Shown here: positions 26,431 through 38,123 of the stretch, piece after piece
How the letters are laid out: the number at the start of each line of letters is the position of its first letter
Position numbering within the stretch: position 1 is the stretch's first letter
NCBI RefSeq assembly: GCF_009763245.1
Contig: NZ_WKJZ01000001.1
Coordinates: 2,620,941 to 2,684,940 of the forward strand
Direction of reading: 5' to 3'
Origin: Pseudomonas xionganensis
GTDB taxonomy: Bacteria; Pseudomonadota; Gammaproteobacteria; Pseudomonadales; Pseudomonadaceae
Length of the DNA stretch: 64,000 nt
The notes under the pieces: model-generated
The model's database searches: none
Told to the model about the DNA's origin: nothing
Seen by the model: the letters and a program-made list of their open reading frames with translations, nothing else
Made by a program: the position numbers and the translations under genes

Positions 26431-29040
26431 TCAGCGCTTGTCTTCGACCTTCCACTTGCCACCGTCAAAGAAGGCGCGCCAGCCGCTGGGCTTGCCGTCG
26501 ACCTCGGTCTGCACGTACTGCTCCTTGGTCTTGCGGCTGTAGCGAATCACCGCCGGACGGCCGTCCGGGTCCTTGGCCGGTGCATCGAGCAGGAAGTGGT
26601 ACTTGGGATCGATCTCGCTCTTGTGCGGGATCAGCTCCAACACCAGCGGCGCACGGGTTTCGCGGTTCTTCGGGAACTGGCTGGCGGCCAGGAACAGACC
26701 CGAGGCGCCGTCGCGCAGGATATAGGTGTCGTTGACCTTCTCGCACTTGAGTTCGGGCATCTTCACCGGGTCCATCTTCGGTGGCGCGGCCTCGCCACTC
26801 TTGAGCAGCTTGCGGGTGTTCTTGCATTCGCTGTTGGTGCAGCCGAAGAACTTGCCAAAACGCCCGGTCTTGAGCTGCATCTGGCTGCCGCACTTGTCGC
26901 AGTCCAGGCTCGGGCCTTCATAGCCCTTGATCCGGTACTGGCCCTGCTCCACCTCATAGCCGGAGCAGTCCGGGTTATTGCCGCAAATATGCAGCTTGCG
27001 GGTTTCGTCCAGCAGGTAGGCATCCATGGCGGTGCCGCACTTCTGGCAACGATGCTTGCCCAGCAACACGCGGGACTCGGACTCGCCCTCGTCATCCGCG
27101 GCGATTTCATCGCCCGGCACCAGATTGACGGTCGCCTTGCAACGCTCTTTCGGCGGCAACGCGTAGCCGGAGCAGCCAAGGAAAACGCCGGTGGAGGCGG
27201 TACGAATGGTCATGGGCCGGCCACAGTCGCGGCACGGGATATCGGTCAGGGTCGGCTGGTTGGCGCGCATACCGCCCTCACCTGCCTCGGCCACTTCCAG
27301 CTTCTTCTTGAAATCGCCATAGAACTCGTCGAGCAGATGCTTCCACTCGCGCTCGCCCTGGGCCACATCATCCAGGTGCTCTTCCATGCCGGCGGTAAAG
27401 CCGTAGTCCATCAGGTTGGAGAAGCTTTCGCCGAGGCGCTCGGTGACGATGTCGCCCATCTTCTCCGAGTAGAAACGGCGGTTGTGCAGGGTCACATAGC
27501 CGCGATCCTGAATGGTGGAAATGATCGCCGCATAGGTCGAGGGGCGGCCGATGCCGCGCTTTTCCATTTCCTTGACCAAGCTGGCTTCGGAGTAACGTGC
27601 CGGCGGCTTGGTGAAGTGCTGGCTGGGATCGAGCTTGACCAGCTTGAGGCTCTCGCCCTGGTTCATTTCCGGCAGCACATCGTCATCGCCCGGCTTGCTC
27701 AGTTGCGGCAGCACACGGGTGTAACCGTCGAACTTGAGGATGCGACCCTTGGCGCGCAGCTCGAATTGCGCCACTGTGACGGTAACGGTGGTGGACAGGT
27801 ACTCGGCCGGCGGCATCTGGCAGGCCACGAACTGACGCCAGATCAGGTCATACAGGCGCTCGGCGTCACGCTCCATGCCCGACAACTGGGTCGGCTTGAG
27901 ATTGACGTCGGACGGGCGGATCGCTTCGTGGGCCTCCTGGGCGCCTTCCTTGCTGCTGTAGGCAATGGGATTGGCCGGCAGATACTTCTTGCCAAACTCA
28001 CCCTCGATAAAATCACGCACCATGCTCACGGCATCGGCCGAGAGATTGGTCGAGTCGGTTCGCATATAGGTGATATAGCCAGCTTCATACAAGCGCTGGG
28101 CCATCATCATGGTCTTCTTCACGCCAAAGCCCAGGCGGTTACTGGCCGCCTGCTGCAGGGTGGAGGTAATAAAAGGTGCCGAAGGCTTACTGCTGGTCGG
28201 TTTGTCTTCGCGCTTGCTGATGCTGTAGCTGGACGCTTTCAGCGTGGCCAGGGCCGCCATGGCCTGGGCTTCGTTCAGCGGCTTGAAGACAGCGCCGTTC
28301 TCGCGGGCCACTTCGAAGCGCACATTGGCGCCCTTTGCCGTGCCAAGCTCGGCGTGCACTTCCCAATATTCTTCGGGGACGAAGGCGCGGATCTCTTTCT
28401 CGCGCTCCACCACCAACTTGACAGCTACCGACTGCACGCGACCGGCGGACAGACCGCGGGCGATCTTGGCCCACAGCAGCGGCGAGACCATATAGCCCAC
28501 CACGCGGTCGAGGAAGCGCCGCGCCTGCTGGGCATTGACCCGGTTGATATCCAGCTCGCCAGGCTTGGAGAAGGCTTCCTGGATGGCTTTCTTGGTGATT
28601 TCGTTGAATACCACACGCTTGTAACGACTGTCGTCACCACCAATGGATTCGCGCAGGTGCCAGGCAATGGCCTCCCCCTCGCGGTCCAAGTCGGTTGCGA
28701 GGTAGATGGTGTCGGCATCCTTGGCCAGACGGCGCAATTCCTCGACCACCTTTTCCTTGCCCGGAAGGATCTCGTACTTGGCCTTCCAGCCATGTTCGGG
28801 ATCGACCCCCATGCGGGCAAATAGCTGGCGTTTGGCCTTTTCCTTGGGCGACAGGGCCGGCGCTTCGCCCGCAGCGGCCTTGCCGCGCTTGGCCGGCTCC
28901 TTGGCCGTGCTTGCCGAACCACTGGTGGGCAGGTCACGGATATGGCCGATGCTCGACTTCACCACGTACTCGTTGCCCAAGTACTTGTTGATGGTCTTGG
29001 CCTTGGCCGGGGATTCCACGATGACCAGCGATTTACCCAT
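26431..29040 (-). CDS. topA: DNA topoisomerase I
   Basis: Type IA topoisomerase that relaxes negative supercoils by single-strand passage. The N-terminal Toprim domain ([20 protein letters not shown]; acidic motif [15 protein letters not shown] near residue 110-125) is followed by the catalytic core with the nucleophile Tyr in [15 protein letters not shown] near 310-325. C-terminal Zn-ribbon modules with Cys pairs begin at about residue 575 ([26 protein letters not shown]). A family C-terminal extension rich in basic residues follows. 869 aa matches P. aeruginosa TopA. Start ATG 29040. Confidence 0.97.
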   Translation of the reverse strand: MGKSLVIVESPAKAKTINKYLGNEYVVKSSIGHIRDLPTSGSASTAKEPAKRGKAAAGEAPALSPKEKAKRQLFARMGVDPEHGWKAKYEILPGKEKVVEELRRLAKDADTIYLATDLDREGEAIAWHLRESIGGDDSRYKRVVFNEITKKAIQEAFSKPGELDINRVNAQQARRFLDRVVGYMVSPLLWAKIARGLSAGRVQSVAVKLVVEREKEIRAFVPEEYWEVHAELGTAKGANVRFEVARENGAVFKPLNEAQAMAALATLKASSYSISKREDKPTSSKPSAPFITSTLQQAASNRLGFGVKKTMMMAQRLYEAGYITYMRTDSTNLSADAVSMVRDFIEGEFGKKYLPANPIAYSSKEGAQEAHEAIRPSDVNLKPTQLSGMERDAERLYDLIWRQFVACQMPPAEYLSTTVTVTVAQFELRAKGRILKFDGYTRVLPQLSKPGDDDVLPEMNQGESLKLVKLDPSQHFTKPPARYSEASLVKEMEKRGIGRPSTYAAIISTIQDRGYVTLHNRRFYSEKMGDIVTERLGESFSNLMDYGFTAGMEEHLDDVAQGEREWKHLLDEFYGDFKKKLEVAEAGEGGMRANQPTLTDIPCRDCGRPMTIRTASTGVFLGCSGYALPPKERCKATVNLVPGDEIAADDEGESESRVLLGKHRCQKCGTAMDAYLLDETRKLHICGNNPDCSGYEVEQGQYRIKGYEGPSLDCDKCGSQMQLKTGRFGKFFGCTNSECKNTRKLLKSGEAAPPKMDPVKMPELKCEKVNDTYILRDGASGLFLAASQFPKNRETRAPLVLELIPHKSEIDPKYHFLLDAPAKDPDGRPAVIRYSRKTKEQYVQTEVDGKPSGWRAFFDGGKWKVEDKR

Positions 29041-29165
29041 GGATTGGAAAATTCCTGAAATTCGATAAAAAGAAACGGCAAGCACAGCTGAAGCCAGCAA
29101 GCGCGGCACCGCTATATATAGTGGTGGTCAAGTCGAGGTCAAGCGCGGTACACCGGCGCAGCACC

Positions 29166-29402
29166 CTAAGGTTTGCTGAAAAGCGCCGGTTCCGCCTGGA
29201 TCAAAGCAAAGCGCGGAACCTGCTCACCGTCCACCTCGACACTTTCGCAAAACATCTCAAGGGGTCGAATCCACAGGCCGTATTCACCGTAAAGCGCCTG
29301 ATAGACCACCATCTGCTGCTCGCTCTCCGAATGCCGTGCCACGCCAATTACGCGGTACTCAGGACCTTTGTAGTGGCGATAAAGGCCGGGTTGCAGCTGC
29401 AT
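29166..29402 (-). CDS. DUF1653 domain protein
   Basis: 78-aa protein with the DUF1653 pattern: LQPGLYRHYKGPEYRVIGVARHSE, then VVYQALYGEYGLWIRP and a C-terminal FCESVEVDGEQVPRF. The fold is probably a small beta-barrel; the biochemical role is unknown. ATG 29402 is set by AAGGAG about six bases upstream; the longer frame to 29438 runs into the terminator. It lies between topA (downstream, same strand) and the fadBA terminator, so it probably has its own promoter. Confidence 0.87.
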   Translation of the reverse strand: MQLQPGLYRHYKGPEYRVIGVARHSESEQQMVVYQALYGEYGLWIRPLEMFCESVEVDGEQVPRFALIQAEPALFSKP

Positions 29403-29436
29403 GGCAGGCTCCTTGAAAGCTATATGACAAAAATGC

Positions 29437-29463
29437 AAAACCGGGGCACTGGGCCCCGGTTTT
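29437..29463 (-). terminator. Intrinsic terminator of the fadBA operon
   Basis: A perfect 11-bp stem, AAAACCGGGGC with GCCCCGGTTTT, around a 5-nt loop. Reading leftward it ends in TTTTGCATTTTT, a good T-rich tail. It lies 24 bp after the fadA stop codon. Confidence 0.88.
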
Positions 29464-29486
29464 CCATCAACTGACGCGAGTAAAGC

Positions 29487-30677
<1,191 letters not shown>

Positions 30678-30692
30678 CTAGTCGTTGCGCGA

Positions 30693-32840
30693 TCAACCGA
30701 AAAACTTCTGGCCGTTGGCGGCCATTTCGCGAAGCTTGGCAGTCGGGTGGTACAACGCGCCCAGCTCGGCATACTTGTCGGCCAGGGCGACGAATTCGGC
30801 TACACCGATGGAGTCGATGTAACGCAGCGCACCACCACGGAAGGGCGGGAAGCCGATGCCGTAGATCAAGCCCATATCGGCTTCGGCAGCGGTTTCAACA
30901 ATGCCGTCTTCCAGGCAACGTACAGTTTCCATGCACAGCGGGATCATCATGAAGTTGATGATGTCTTCATCGGTCACTTCACGCTGCTCGACAACGATGG
31001 ACTTGAGCAGTTCGTAAGCCTGAGGGTCCATGACCTTCTTCGGCTTGCCGCGCTTGTCCATTTCGTAGGCGTAGAAGCCCTTGCCGTTCTTCTGACCCAG
31101 TCGGTCGGCTTCGTACATCACGTCAACCGCGGTACGACCTTCAACGGCCATGCGATCCGGGAAGCCTTCGGCCATCACGTCGCGGCCATGGTGACCGGTG
31201 TCGATACCGACCACGTCGGACAGGTAGGCCGGGCCCATGGGCCAGCCGAACTTCTCCATGACCTTGTCGATGCGCACGAAGTCGACACCGAAGCCCAGCA
31301 GCTTGGAGAAGCCGCCGAAGTACGGGAACAGTACGCGGTTGACCAGGAAGCCCGGGCAGTCGTTGACCACAACCGGGGTCTTGCCCATCTTCTTGGCATA
31401 GGCAACGGTGGTGGCCACGGCCACTTCGCTGGACTTCTCGCCACGGATTACTTCAACCAGCGGCATCATGTGCACCGGGTTGAAGAAGTGCATGCCGACG
31501 AAGTTTTCCGGACGCTTGAGCGCCTGGGCCAGCAGGCTGATGGAAATGGTCGAAGTGTTGGAGGCCAGGATGGCGTCTTCACGCACCACGCCTTCCACTT
31601 CGGCCAGCACGATCTGCTTGACCTTGGGGTTCTCGACCACGGCTTCGACCACGATATCGACGTTGCCGAAATCACCGTAGGACATGGTCGGGCGAATGGC
31701 GTTGAGGGCTTCGGCCATTTTCGCCGGGGTCATGCGCCCCTTGGAAACACGGCTGCCGAGCAGCTTGCTCGCCTCATTCAGACCCATCTGGATACCCTCT
31801 TCGCGGATATCCTTCATCAGGATCGGGGTACCCTTGGAGGCCGACTGGTAGGCAATGCCGCCACCCATGATGCCGGCGCCGAGTACGGCGGCCAGTTTCA
31901 CGTCTTTGGCGATTTCGTCGTGGTGCTTGGCCTTCTTCTTCAGTTCCTGGTCATTCAGGAACAGACCGATCAGGCTCTCGGCAACCGAGGTCTTGGCCAG
32001 TTTGACGAAGCCAGCAGCCTCGACTTCCAGGGCCTTGTCGCGACCGAAGTTGGCGGCTTTCTGGATGGTCTTGATGGCTTCAACCGGGGCCGGGTAGTTC
32101 GGGCCGGCCTGGCCAGACACGAAGCCCTTGGCGGTCTCGAAGCACATCATCTGCTCGATGGCATTGAGCTTGAGCTTTTCCAGCTTGGGCTGACGCTTGG
32201 CCTTGTAGTCCAGCTCGCCGGAGATGGCGCGCTTGACCAGGTCCAGCGCAGCGGCCTGCAGCTTGTCGGCGGCCACTACGGCGTCGACTGCACCCACTTT
32301 CAGGGCGTCGGCAGCCTTGTTTTCCTTGCCTGCAGCGATCCACTCGACGGCGTTATCGGTACCGATAACACGCGGCAGACGCACGGTGCCGCCGAAGCCC
32401 GGGTAGATGCCCAACTTGACTTCCGGCAGACCGACCTTGGCAGTCTCAGCAGCGACGCGATAGTCGGCTGCCAGGCACATCTCAAAACCACCGCCCAGGG
32501 CGATGCCGTTGATGGCGACTACGGTCGGAACATTGAGGTCTTCAAAATCACTGAAGATCTTGTTGGCTTCGAGGTTGCCAGCCACCAGCTCTGCATCCGG
32601 CAACTTGAAGTTGTCGACGAACTCGGTGATGTCGGCGCCGACGATAAACACGTCCTTGCCACTGGTGACAATCACGCCCTTGATCGAACCGTCAGCCTTG
32701 ATGGCGTCCACGGACTGACGCAGTTCGGTCAGGGTGAGACGGTTGAACTTGTTAACGGATTCACCCTTGAGGTCGAAATTCAATTCGACGATGCCGCTCT
32801 CAAGAGCCTTAACCGTGATGGCTTTACCTTCGTAAATCAT
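30693..32840 (-). CDS. fadB: Multifunctional fatty-acid oxidation complex alpha subunit
   Basis: Alpha subunit carrying enoyl-CoA hydratase/isomerase and 3-hydroxyacyl-CoA dehydrogenase activities. The N-terminal crotonase domain shows [21 protein letters not shown] near residues 105-125. The dehydrogenase begins near 315 with [18 protein letters not shown] (NAD-binding) and has [19 protein letters not shown] near 445-465. ATG 32840 gives [10 protein letters not shown] and 715 aa, as in the structurally known P. fragi protein. Expression is probably controlled by PsrA through the tandem operator about 150 bp upstream. Confidence 0.97.
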   Translation of the reverse strand: MIYEGKAITVKALESGIVELNFDLKGESVNKFNRLTLTELRQSVDAIKADGSIKGVIVTSGKDVFIVGADITEFVDNFKLPDAELVAGNLEANKIFSDFEDLNVPTVVAINGIALGGGFEMCLAADYRVAAETAKVGLPEVKLGIYPGFGGTVRLPRVIGTDNAVEWIAAGKENKAADALKVGAVDAVVAADKLQAAALDLVKRAISGELDYKAKRQPKLEKLKLNAIEQMMCFETAKGFVSGQAGPNYPAPVEAIKTIQKAANFGRDKALEVEAAGFVKLAKTSVAESLIGLFLNDQELKKKAKHHDEIAKDVKLAAVLGAGIMGGGIAYQSASKGTPILMKDIREEGIQMGLNEASKLLGSRVSKGRMTPAKMAEALNAIRPTMSYGDFGNVDIVVEAVVENPKVKQIVLAEVEGVVREDAILASNTSTISISLLAQALKRPENFVGMHFFNPVHMMPLVEVIRGEKSSEVAVATTVAYAKKMGKTPVVVNDCPGFLVNRVLFPYFGGFSKLLGFGVDFVRIDKVMEKFGWPMGPAYLSDVVGIDTGHHGRDVMAEGFPDRMAVEGRTAVDVMYEADRLGQKNGKGFYAYEMDKRGKPKKVMDPQAYELLKSIVVEQREVTDEDIINFMMIPLCMETVRCLEDGIVETAAEADMGLIYGIGFPPFRGGALRYIDSIGVAEFVALADKYAELGALYHPTAKLREMAANGQKFFG

Positions 32841-33318
32841 CAACTGATCTCCACGGTATGGAAGCTGAACAGTACACATCGGAGCCAACCAGCGAGCCAC
32901 CCCGACGGCACAGCCGTCTCAGAGTAGCCCCAATCAGCCTGGCACACCCGCCGACGCGATAATCGGGCTGTAAAGGCGCGGTCTTAAGAGACAAACGCTC
33001 AATTCATACGCCCGTTTGATTTGGGTGTGCACACCTTCAAGGAAAAGCTGCGCGTTGTCAATTGGCCTGTAGTGGCTGATTTGCCGTACAAAAAATTACA
33101 TTCAGCACAGCCAGGGAGCAGATCTACAGCTGGCGCGAATACGCGATCATCAGCGCCGATATTCAGGCATTCAACAAAATCATCGCGCAAAATTGCTGCG
33201 CGGCGCTGCCTGGATTAATAGCCTTGCTGCAGGTACAGTCGTCTCAATACGGACGTTCTAGAGCGCCTGTACGCACAACAAAAACAAAGAAGCCCAGCAG
33301 GGCATACGGAGTTGTTTA
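32841..33318. promoter_or_regulatory. Divergent control region between fadB and the PilJ-like gene
   Basis: 478 bp with no supportable gene. Besides the PsrA-type operator at 32992-33018 it contains a possible leftward promoter (TTAAGA, 17 bp, GATTAT) starting just downstream of the operator. It must also contain the rightward promoter of the gene at 33319, which I could not place with confidence. Confidence 0.5.
32992..33018 (-). promoter_or_regulatory. Tandem PsrA-type operator upstream of fadB
   Basis: On the minus strand two overlapping dyads share one base: CAAAC-N4-GTATG, then GAATT-N4-GTTTG. Total length and spacing (27 bp) equal the tandem site at psrA. One mismatch in the first box and two in the second relative to the published consensus. 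It sits 152 bp upstream of the fadB start codon. Confidence 0.7.
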
Positions 33319-34134
33319 ATGTCGAGCCGCACGCTTGTCATCGCCTTGAGCGCCTTATTGGCTATCGCCCTCCCATTTGCCAGCCCCGCCAGCCAGGCCG
33401 CCGAACCGGCTGAGGATCTATTGCAACTGCATCAGCTGCGCCTGAGCATGCAAAAAAGCCTGGGCGACTTTTATATGCTCAACAGCATGGAAGGTGATCA
33501 ACGCTATGCACGCATGATCAATGAGTCATTGACTCAAGCGCAAAGCCACCTGAATGCACTCAAGGCCATTCCCGGGCAGGATTCGCAGAGTCTGAGGGCT
33601 CAGCTTGAGCAAGACTGGGACGGCTACAAGAACGCACTTATCGCCCTCACTGAAGCCCTCAGAACCCAGGGCTATACAGACCTCCAGCCGGTGGCCGACC
33701 TGGCTGAAAGCAACGAGCAACTGATGGGGCTGAGCCAGGAGCTGTACAGCAAGCTGCAACAGGAAAGCGGCTACAGTGTACCGCCCCTGACCCAGCGCAG
33801 CCGCGAGCAGAGCCAACTGATGCAGGCCATTACAGTGGACTATGCCGCCCGCAGCGCATCTGTCGGCGCCACGTTTATCGGCGGGGATGCACGCCCTATC
33901 GAGGAGCTGGTGAAGGAGTTCGCCAGCAAAATGACCAGCCTGGAGCGGGCTCCGCAAAATAATGCCGCACTTCGCCAGAGCTGGGACAGCGTCAACACCA
34001 AATGGCGCTATATTGAAAAGTCACTGATCAACTACAACGAAAATAGCGTGCCCTTTCTGGTGCACAAGTACTCTGCCACCATCATCCAGGGCATTGAAGA
34101 AATCGCCGCCCAGTACGCTGCCGCAACCCTCTAG
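33319..34134 (+). CDS. Periplasmic helical protein, PilJ sensor-domain-like
   Basis: 271-aa secreted protein with a clear signal peptide (MSSRTLVIALSALLAIALPF, cleavage after SQAA near residue 28). The rest is nearly all helix (LLQLHQLRLSMQKSLGDFYML, ARMINESLTQAQSHLNALK, later KMTSLERAP), resembling the antiparallel bundle of the PilJ/type-IV-pilus chemoreceptor N-terminal domain but without membrane anchor or signalling domain. It corresponds to a conserved Pseudomonas gene beside fadB (PA3015-like, from memory). GGAG precedes ATG 33319 by eight bases. It is divergent from fadB. Function unknown. Confidence 0.78.
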   Translation: MSSRTLVIALSALLAIALPFASPASQAAEPAEDLLQLHQLRLSMQKSLGDFYMLNSMEGDQRYARMINESLTQAQSHLNALKAIPGQDSQSLRAQLEQDWDGYKNALIALTEALRTQGYTDLQPVADLAESNEQLMGLSQELYSKLQQESGYSVPPLTQRSREQSQLMQAITVDYAARSASVGATFIGGDARPIEELVKEFASKMTSLERAPQNNAALRQSWDSVNTKWRYIEKSLINYNENSVPFLVHKYSATIIQGIEEIAAQYAAATL

Positions 34135-34178
34135 CGCAGCCCCGAATCCGCTTTACCGGCCTGCCTGGCCGATTACCG

Positions 34179-34207
34179 AGCCCGGTCCTGGTACCGGGCT
34201 TTCTTTT
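34179..34207 (+). terminator. Intrinsic terminator after the PilJ-like gene
   Basis: Stem AGCCCGGT/ACCGGGCT with a 6-nt loop followed by TTCTTTT, 45 bp downstream of the stop codon at 34134. Confidence 0.85.
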
Positions 34208-34229
34208 GCAGCGCTGAAAGCACCCTGCA

Positions 34230-34667
34230 TCAGGCCCGCGCTTTTAGAAAATCGGCAATCAGCTGCAGGCTATCCGCCGAGCTGCGCTCTCCCCAGCATA
34301 GTGCCACCATCTGGGCATCGGCTTCGGCCTTGTAGACGTCGGCAGGCAAACGCTGCAGCCACTCAAGCAGTTCAGCATCGCTGCAGGGCTCGCGCCATTT
34401 GTCCAGCCACTTGCCCGGCTCGGCCTGCCAGTAACACCAGCAGTCCTGACGCGCACGCCGGCCGGCGCTGTAGTACTGCGGACAGGGGCTTGGCGGCAAG
34501 AAATCCAGCCAGTACGGCCAGTCCTGAGGCATCAAGTGCATGGCCAAGCCCATGCGCCTGGCCTGCGTGCGCACATCGGCCAAGCCACGCTGGCGCCGTG
34601 ACGGCACCAACCAGGCCAGCGGACTCAGGGCAAAAGCGATCAGAAGAATCGGTATCCAGGGGCTCAT
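34230..34667 (-). CDS. Small membrane-anchored protein, function unknown
   Basis: 145 aa with one N-terminal hydrophobic helix (SPWIPILLIAFALSPLAWLV, residues 2-21) followed by a basic stretch and a Trp- and Cys-rich domain (QDWPYWLDFLPPSPCPQYY, QDCWCYWQAEPGKWLDKW). The topology is probably N-out/C-in because of the SRRQRG cluster after the helix. It corresponds to a conserved Pseudomonas gene (PA3016-like, from memory). It is convergent with the PilJ-like gene and divergent from the universal stress protein gene. No catalytic motif recognised. Confidence 0.75.
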   Translation of the reverse strand: MSPWIPILLIAFALSPLAWLVPSRRQRGLADVRTQARRMGLAMHLMPQDWPYWLDFLPPSPCPQYYSAGRRARQDCWCYWQAEPGKWLDKWREPCSDAELLEWLQRLPADVYKAEADAQMVALCWGERSSADSLQLIADFLKARA

Positions 34668-34754
34668 TGACTTGTCTCAAGGGCGAAAACCTGTCATCTG
34701 TGCCCAGGCCAGCCATAATTGATGTTAAAGGATCCCCCGAATAAGGAGTCACCC

Positions 34755-35195
34755 ATGCCCTATCAGCATATTCTGGTCGCCGTCGACCTTACCGAGGAAT
34801 GCGACCCGGTCATGCATCGCGCGCAGAAGCTGGCGACCAGCAGCGGCGCCAAGCTGTCCGTGGTGCATGTCGTCGAGCCCATGGCCATGGCCTTTGGTGG
34901 CGATGTCCCCATGGATCTGTCGATGCTCCAGCAACAGCAATTCGATCAGGCCCGCGAACAACTGAACAGCTTCGCGGGGAAATACCCGGATGTCAGCGCC
35001 GACCAGCGGCATCTGGCCTATGGTCAACCGCGCCAGGAAATCCATCGCCTGGCCGAAGAACAGGGTTGTGATCTGATCATAGTGGGCAGTCACGGCCGCC
35101 ATGGCCTGGCCCTTCTACTCGGCTCAACCGCCAATGACGTGCTGCACGGTGCACCCTGTGACGTGCTGGCCGTACGCCTGAAGAAAGCCGAATAA
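34755..35195 (+). CDS. Universal stress protein (UspA family, ATP-binding type)
   Basis: Single-domain USP of 146 aa. It starts MPYQHILVAVDLTEECDPVM, has LSVVHVVEPMA near residue 40, and ends with the nucleotide-binding signature G-x2-G-x9-G-S/T, seen as GSHGRHGLALLLGSTANDVL near 112-131. Presence of this motif places it with the ATP-binding, UspFG-like group. ATG 34755 has AAGGAG eight bases upstream. It stands alone, with a hairpin after the stop. The specific stress response is unknown. Confidence 0.9.
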   Translation: MPYQHILVAVDLTEECDPVMHRAQKLATSSGAKLSVVHVVEPMAMAFGGDVPMDLSMLQQQQFDQAREQLNSFAGKYPDVSADQRHLAYGQPRQEIHRLAEEQGCDLIIVGSHGRHGLALLLGSTANDVLHGAPCDVLAVRLKKAE

Positions 35196-35207
35196 GGTCA
35201 GCCCCGG

Positions 35208-35235
35208 GCGGTGCATAGCCCTGGCTATGCACCGC
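35208..35235. terminator. Hairpin between convergent genes
   Basis: A 12-bp perfect stem (GCGGTGCATAGC with GCTATGCACCGC, 4-nt loop) sits between the stop codons of the stress protein gene and the gene on the opposite strand. There is no T run on either side, so it is a terminator candidate for both directions, not a classical one. Confidence 0.55.
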
Positions 35236-35237
35236 AC

Positions 35238-35924
35238 TTAGTCGCTGTTCTCCCCCGAACTCATCACCAGCGGGCGGATTTTCTGCAACTGGGTCTCCAG
35301 GGAGTAGGTCATGCTTGAGGCCATGGAGAAGAACGTCAGGAAGGCCTTGAGGTTGGAATCCCCCTCGCAGGTGTCATGAATACGCTGCCAGAACGCCTGA
35401 TTGACCAATTGCAGCTGCTGGAACATGCGCACCAAGCCTTTGAGCTCCCAGTCTGCATGGCGCCCTTCACGGAAGTTGAAATACTGCCGCGTCAGGTAGA
35501 GGGACACCGTACGCAGGGCAAACTCCTGATTATTGGCAAAGGGCAGATGATTCTGCGCCATGGGCCGCAGCTTGCCCAGCACCGGGCAGGCACTGGTGGC
35601 CATGATCACCCCGAGCAGGGCGCGCAGCCCCTCTTCCAGGCTGACCTGCTTGCTGTACTCACGCTCTGGCGTGCGCACCCAGACCTGAGCTTTCTTGAAG
35701 GCTGGCAGCCCCTGGAAGTCTTCAATCACCCGATGCAAGTCGACCGCCGCCGGACAGTGGCTGAAATTGTCCCGACTCAAGGGGCAATTGCTGCACTGCT
35801 GATGCTCAAGACGAGTCCAGGCCGGTGCGGCCTTGGCCGCCTCGACACTGTAGCCACGATCCAGCTCGATCCCGTAGCTGAACTGGTGGTTGTCATCGAG
35901 GGTTATACGGTATTCGATGGTCAT
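35238..35924 (-). CDS. Conserved Pseudomonas protein with clustered cysteines
   Basis: 228 aa, no leader. The N-terminal strand-rich part (TIEYRITLDDNHQFSYGIEL) is followed by a Cys cluster HQQCSNCPLSRDNFSHCP near residues 41-58 (C-x2-C-x8-C), which could hold a metal, and another Cys in SACPVLGKL near 112. The C-terminal half is helical. I believe it belongs to the DUF6901 group, but the family number is from memory. It is convergent with the stress protein gene and 44 bp downstream of uup on the same strand. Function unknown. Confidence 0.75.
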   Translation of the reverse strand: MTIEYRITLDDNHQFSYGIELDRGYSVEAAKAAPAWTRLEHQQCSNCPLSRDNFSHCPAAVDLHRVIEDFQGLPAFKKAQVWVRTPEREYSKQVSLEEGLRALLGVIMATSACPVLGKLRPMAQNHLPFANNQEFALRTVSLYLTRQYFNFREGRHADWELKGLVRMFQQLQLVNQAFWQRIHDTCEGDSNLKAFLTFFSMASSMTYSLETQLQKIRPLVMSSGENSD

Positions 35925-35968
35925 GCTATCTCCGCCAGACTTCTTATTTTAGGGGCCAACCCGGCACG

Positions 35969-37894
35969 CTAGCCTTCCAGTTCGGCCCAACGCTCCACCA
36001 ACTGCTCCAATTCCTGCTGCACGGCCTGCATGCGCGCCAACACTGCAGCGGTCTGCTCCGCGGCCTGCTGGTAAAAGGCCGGCTCGGCCACCTGGGCCTG
36101 CAACCTGGCCAGCTCCGCCTCCAGGCTGTCGATCTGCCCCGGAATGGCTTCCAGTTCGCGCTGCAATTTGTAGCTCAGTTTTTTCTTTGTCGCGGCAGGT
36201 GAGGCAGCAACCTCGGGCTCATTGGCGACAACCGGCGCCGCAACCACTGCCGAGGCCAGCTCGGCCTTGCCCGATTTGCTCTCGCCGACGCCCAGCAAGC
36301 GTGGCGAACCGCCCTGGCGCAACCAGTCCTGATAACCGCCGACAAACTCCTGCACCTTGCCGTCGCCTTCGAACACCAGGGTGCTGGTCACCACATTGTC
36401 GAGGAAGGCCCGGTCGTGACTGACCATCAGCACGGTGCCCGGGAAGTTGGACAGCACCTCTTCCAGCAGCTCCAGGGTTTCCACATCCAGGTCATTGGTC
36501 GGTTCGTCCAGCACCAGCAGGTTGGCCGGTTTGCTGAACAACTTGGCCAGCAACAGGCGCGCCCGCTCACCGCCGGACAACGCCTTGACCGGCGTACGGG
36601 CCCGCTGCGGACTGAACAGGAAATCGCCCAGGTAGCTCAGCACATGCCGGCTCTGACCGTCGATTTCGATAAAGTCGCGGCCTTCGGCGATGTTGTCGAT
36701 CACGGTCTTTTCCAGATCAAGCTGATGGCGCAGCTGATCGAAATAGGCCACATCCAGGCGCGTGCCTTCGCTGACCTTGCCCGCAGTCGGCTGCAGGCCA
36801 CCGAGCATCAGCTTGAGCAGGGTGGTCTTGCCGGTGCCGTTGGCCCCCAGCAGGCCGATGCGGTCACCGCGCTGCAGGACCATGGAAAAGTCCTTGATCA
36901 GTGCAGGGCCGCCCGGATGAGCGAAGCTGACGTGTTCCAGCACCATGACCTGCTTGCCGGATTTCTCCGCGGCATCGAGCTGGATATTGGCCTTGCCGGT
37001 GCGCTCGCGGCGCTCACTGCGCTCGGCACGCAGGGCCTTGAGGGCGCGCACACGGCCTTCGTTGCGGGTGCGGCGGGCCTTGATCCCCTGGCGAATCCAC
37101 ACTTCCTCCTGAGCGAGCTTCTTGTCGAACAGGGCGTTGGCGGTTTCTTCAGCGGCCAGCGCCGCCTCCTTATGCACCAGGAAGCTGGCGTAGTCGCCGT
37201 TCCAGTCGATCAGGCCGCCGCGATCCAGTTCCAGGATGCGCGTGGCCAGGTTCTGCAGGAAGGCCCGGTCGTGGGTGATAAACAGCACGGCACCCTGGAA
37301 ATCGCTCAGGGCCTCTTCCAGCCAGGCGATGGCGCCGATATCCAGGTGGTTGGTCGGTTCATCGAGCAGCAACAGGTCCGGCTCTGACACCAGCGCCTGA
37401 GCCAGCAGCACCCGACGACGCCAGCCGCCGGACAGTTCGGCCAAGGTCTTGTCGGCAGGCAGCTGCAGACGGCTCAGGGTGCTGTCCACCAGCTGCTGCA
37501 GGCGCCAGCCATCGCGGGCTTCGAGGTCCTGCTGGACGTGCATCAGCTTGTCCAGATCCGCCTCGTTGTGGATGTTCTGGCTCAGGTGGTGATATTCGGC
37601 CAACAGCGCACCGACGCCATCCAGACCTTCGGCCACCACATCGAATACCGTACGTTCGTCCGCCTGGGGCAGTTCCTGGGGCAATTCGCCGATCTTCAGC
37701 CCAGGCGCGCGCCAGATCGAACCGTCATCGGGCAGCTGCACACCCTTGACCAGCTTGAGCATGCTCGACTTGCCGGTGCCGTTACGGCCGATGATGCACA
37801 CCCGCTCGCCCCGGGCGATTTGCCAGGACACCTTGTCCAGCAGCGGCATCGCGCCATAAGCCAGGGAAACATCGGTCAATTTGAGCAGGGTCAT
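35969..37894 (-). CDS. uup: ABC-F ATPase, Uup type
   Basis: Soluble ABC-F protein with two ATPase domains and no membrane part. Such proteins bind ribosomes or branched DNA; loss of Uup raises precise transposon excision in E. coli. First domain: GRNGTGKSSMLKL (near residue 36), LSGGWRRRVLLAQAL, LLLLDEPTNHLD. Second: GANGTGKTTLLKL (near 351), LSGGERARLLLAKL, LLVLDEPTNDLD. The charged linker near 245-300 and a C-terminal coiled coil (KKLSYKLQRELEAIPGQIDS onward) identify Uup among ABC-F types. ATG 37894 gives 641 aa. Confidence 0.93.
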   Translation of the reverse strand: MTLLKLTDVSLAYGAMPLLDKVSWQIARGERVCIIGRNGTGKSSMLKLVKGVQLPDDGSIWRAPGLKIGELPQELPQADERTVFDVVAEGLDGVGALLAEYHHLSQNIHNEADLDKLMHVQQDLEARDGWRLQQLVDSTLSRLQLPADKTLAELSGGWRRRVLLAQALVSEPDLLLLDEPTNHLDIGAIAWLEEALSDFQGAVLFITHDRAFLQNLATRILELDRGGLIDWNGDYASFLVHKEAALAAEETANALFDKKLAQEEVWIRQGIKARRTRNEGRVRALKALRAERSERRERTGKANIQLDAAEKSGKQVMVLEHVSFAHPGGPALIKDFSMVLQRGDRIGLLGANGTGKTTLLKLMLGGLQPTAGKVSEGTRLDVAYFDQLRHQLDLEKTVIDNIAEGRDFIEIDGQSRHVLSYLGDFLFSPQRARTPVKALSGGERARLLLAKLFSKPANLLVLDEPTNDLDVETLELLEEVLSNFPGTVLMVSHDRAFLDNVVTSTLVFEGDGKVQEFVGGYQDWLRQGGSPRLLGVGESKSGKAELASAVVAAPVVANEPEVAASPAATKKKLSYKLQRELEAIPGQIDSLEAELARLQAQVAEPAFYQQAAEQTAAVLARMQAVQQELEQLVERWAELEG

Positions 37895-38123
37895 GTCTTG
37901 CCTCAAGCAGCTGCGGGGTGAGCCCGAGCCTGCAAGGCCCCACTCACCCGAAAAACGTTTATGGGCGCAACCTGCCCCATAAAACCGGGCGCGCATTCTA
38001 ACCTAGAAGCACTGTGCCATCGCAGGCAATTTTCGCTCACAAACCCGCACTGCATCACCCTTCTCCTACCCCGTGCATAAGACTAAGCTAGCGAGATAGA
38101 GCGTCCCTTCTCCTGGAATCATC

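Noticed and set aside
26596..28824. A 742-codon plus-strand frame opposite topA
   Set aside because: It is fully antisense to topA, with the low-complexity Leu/Gly/His composition of a shadow frame and no family motif.
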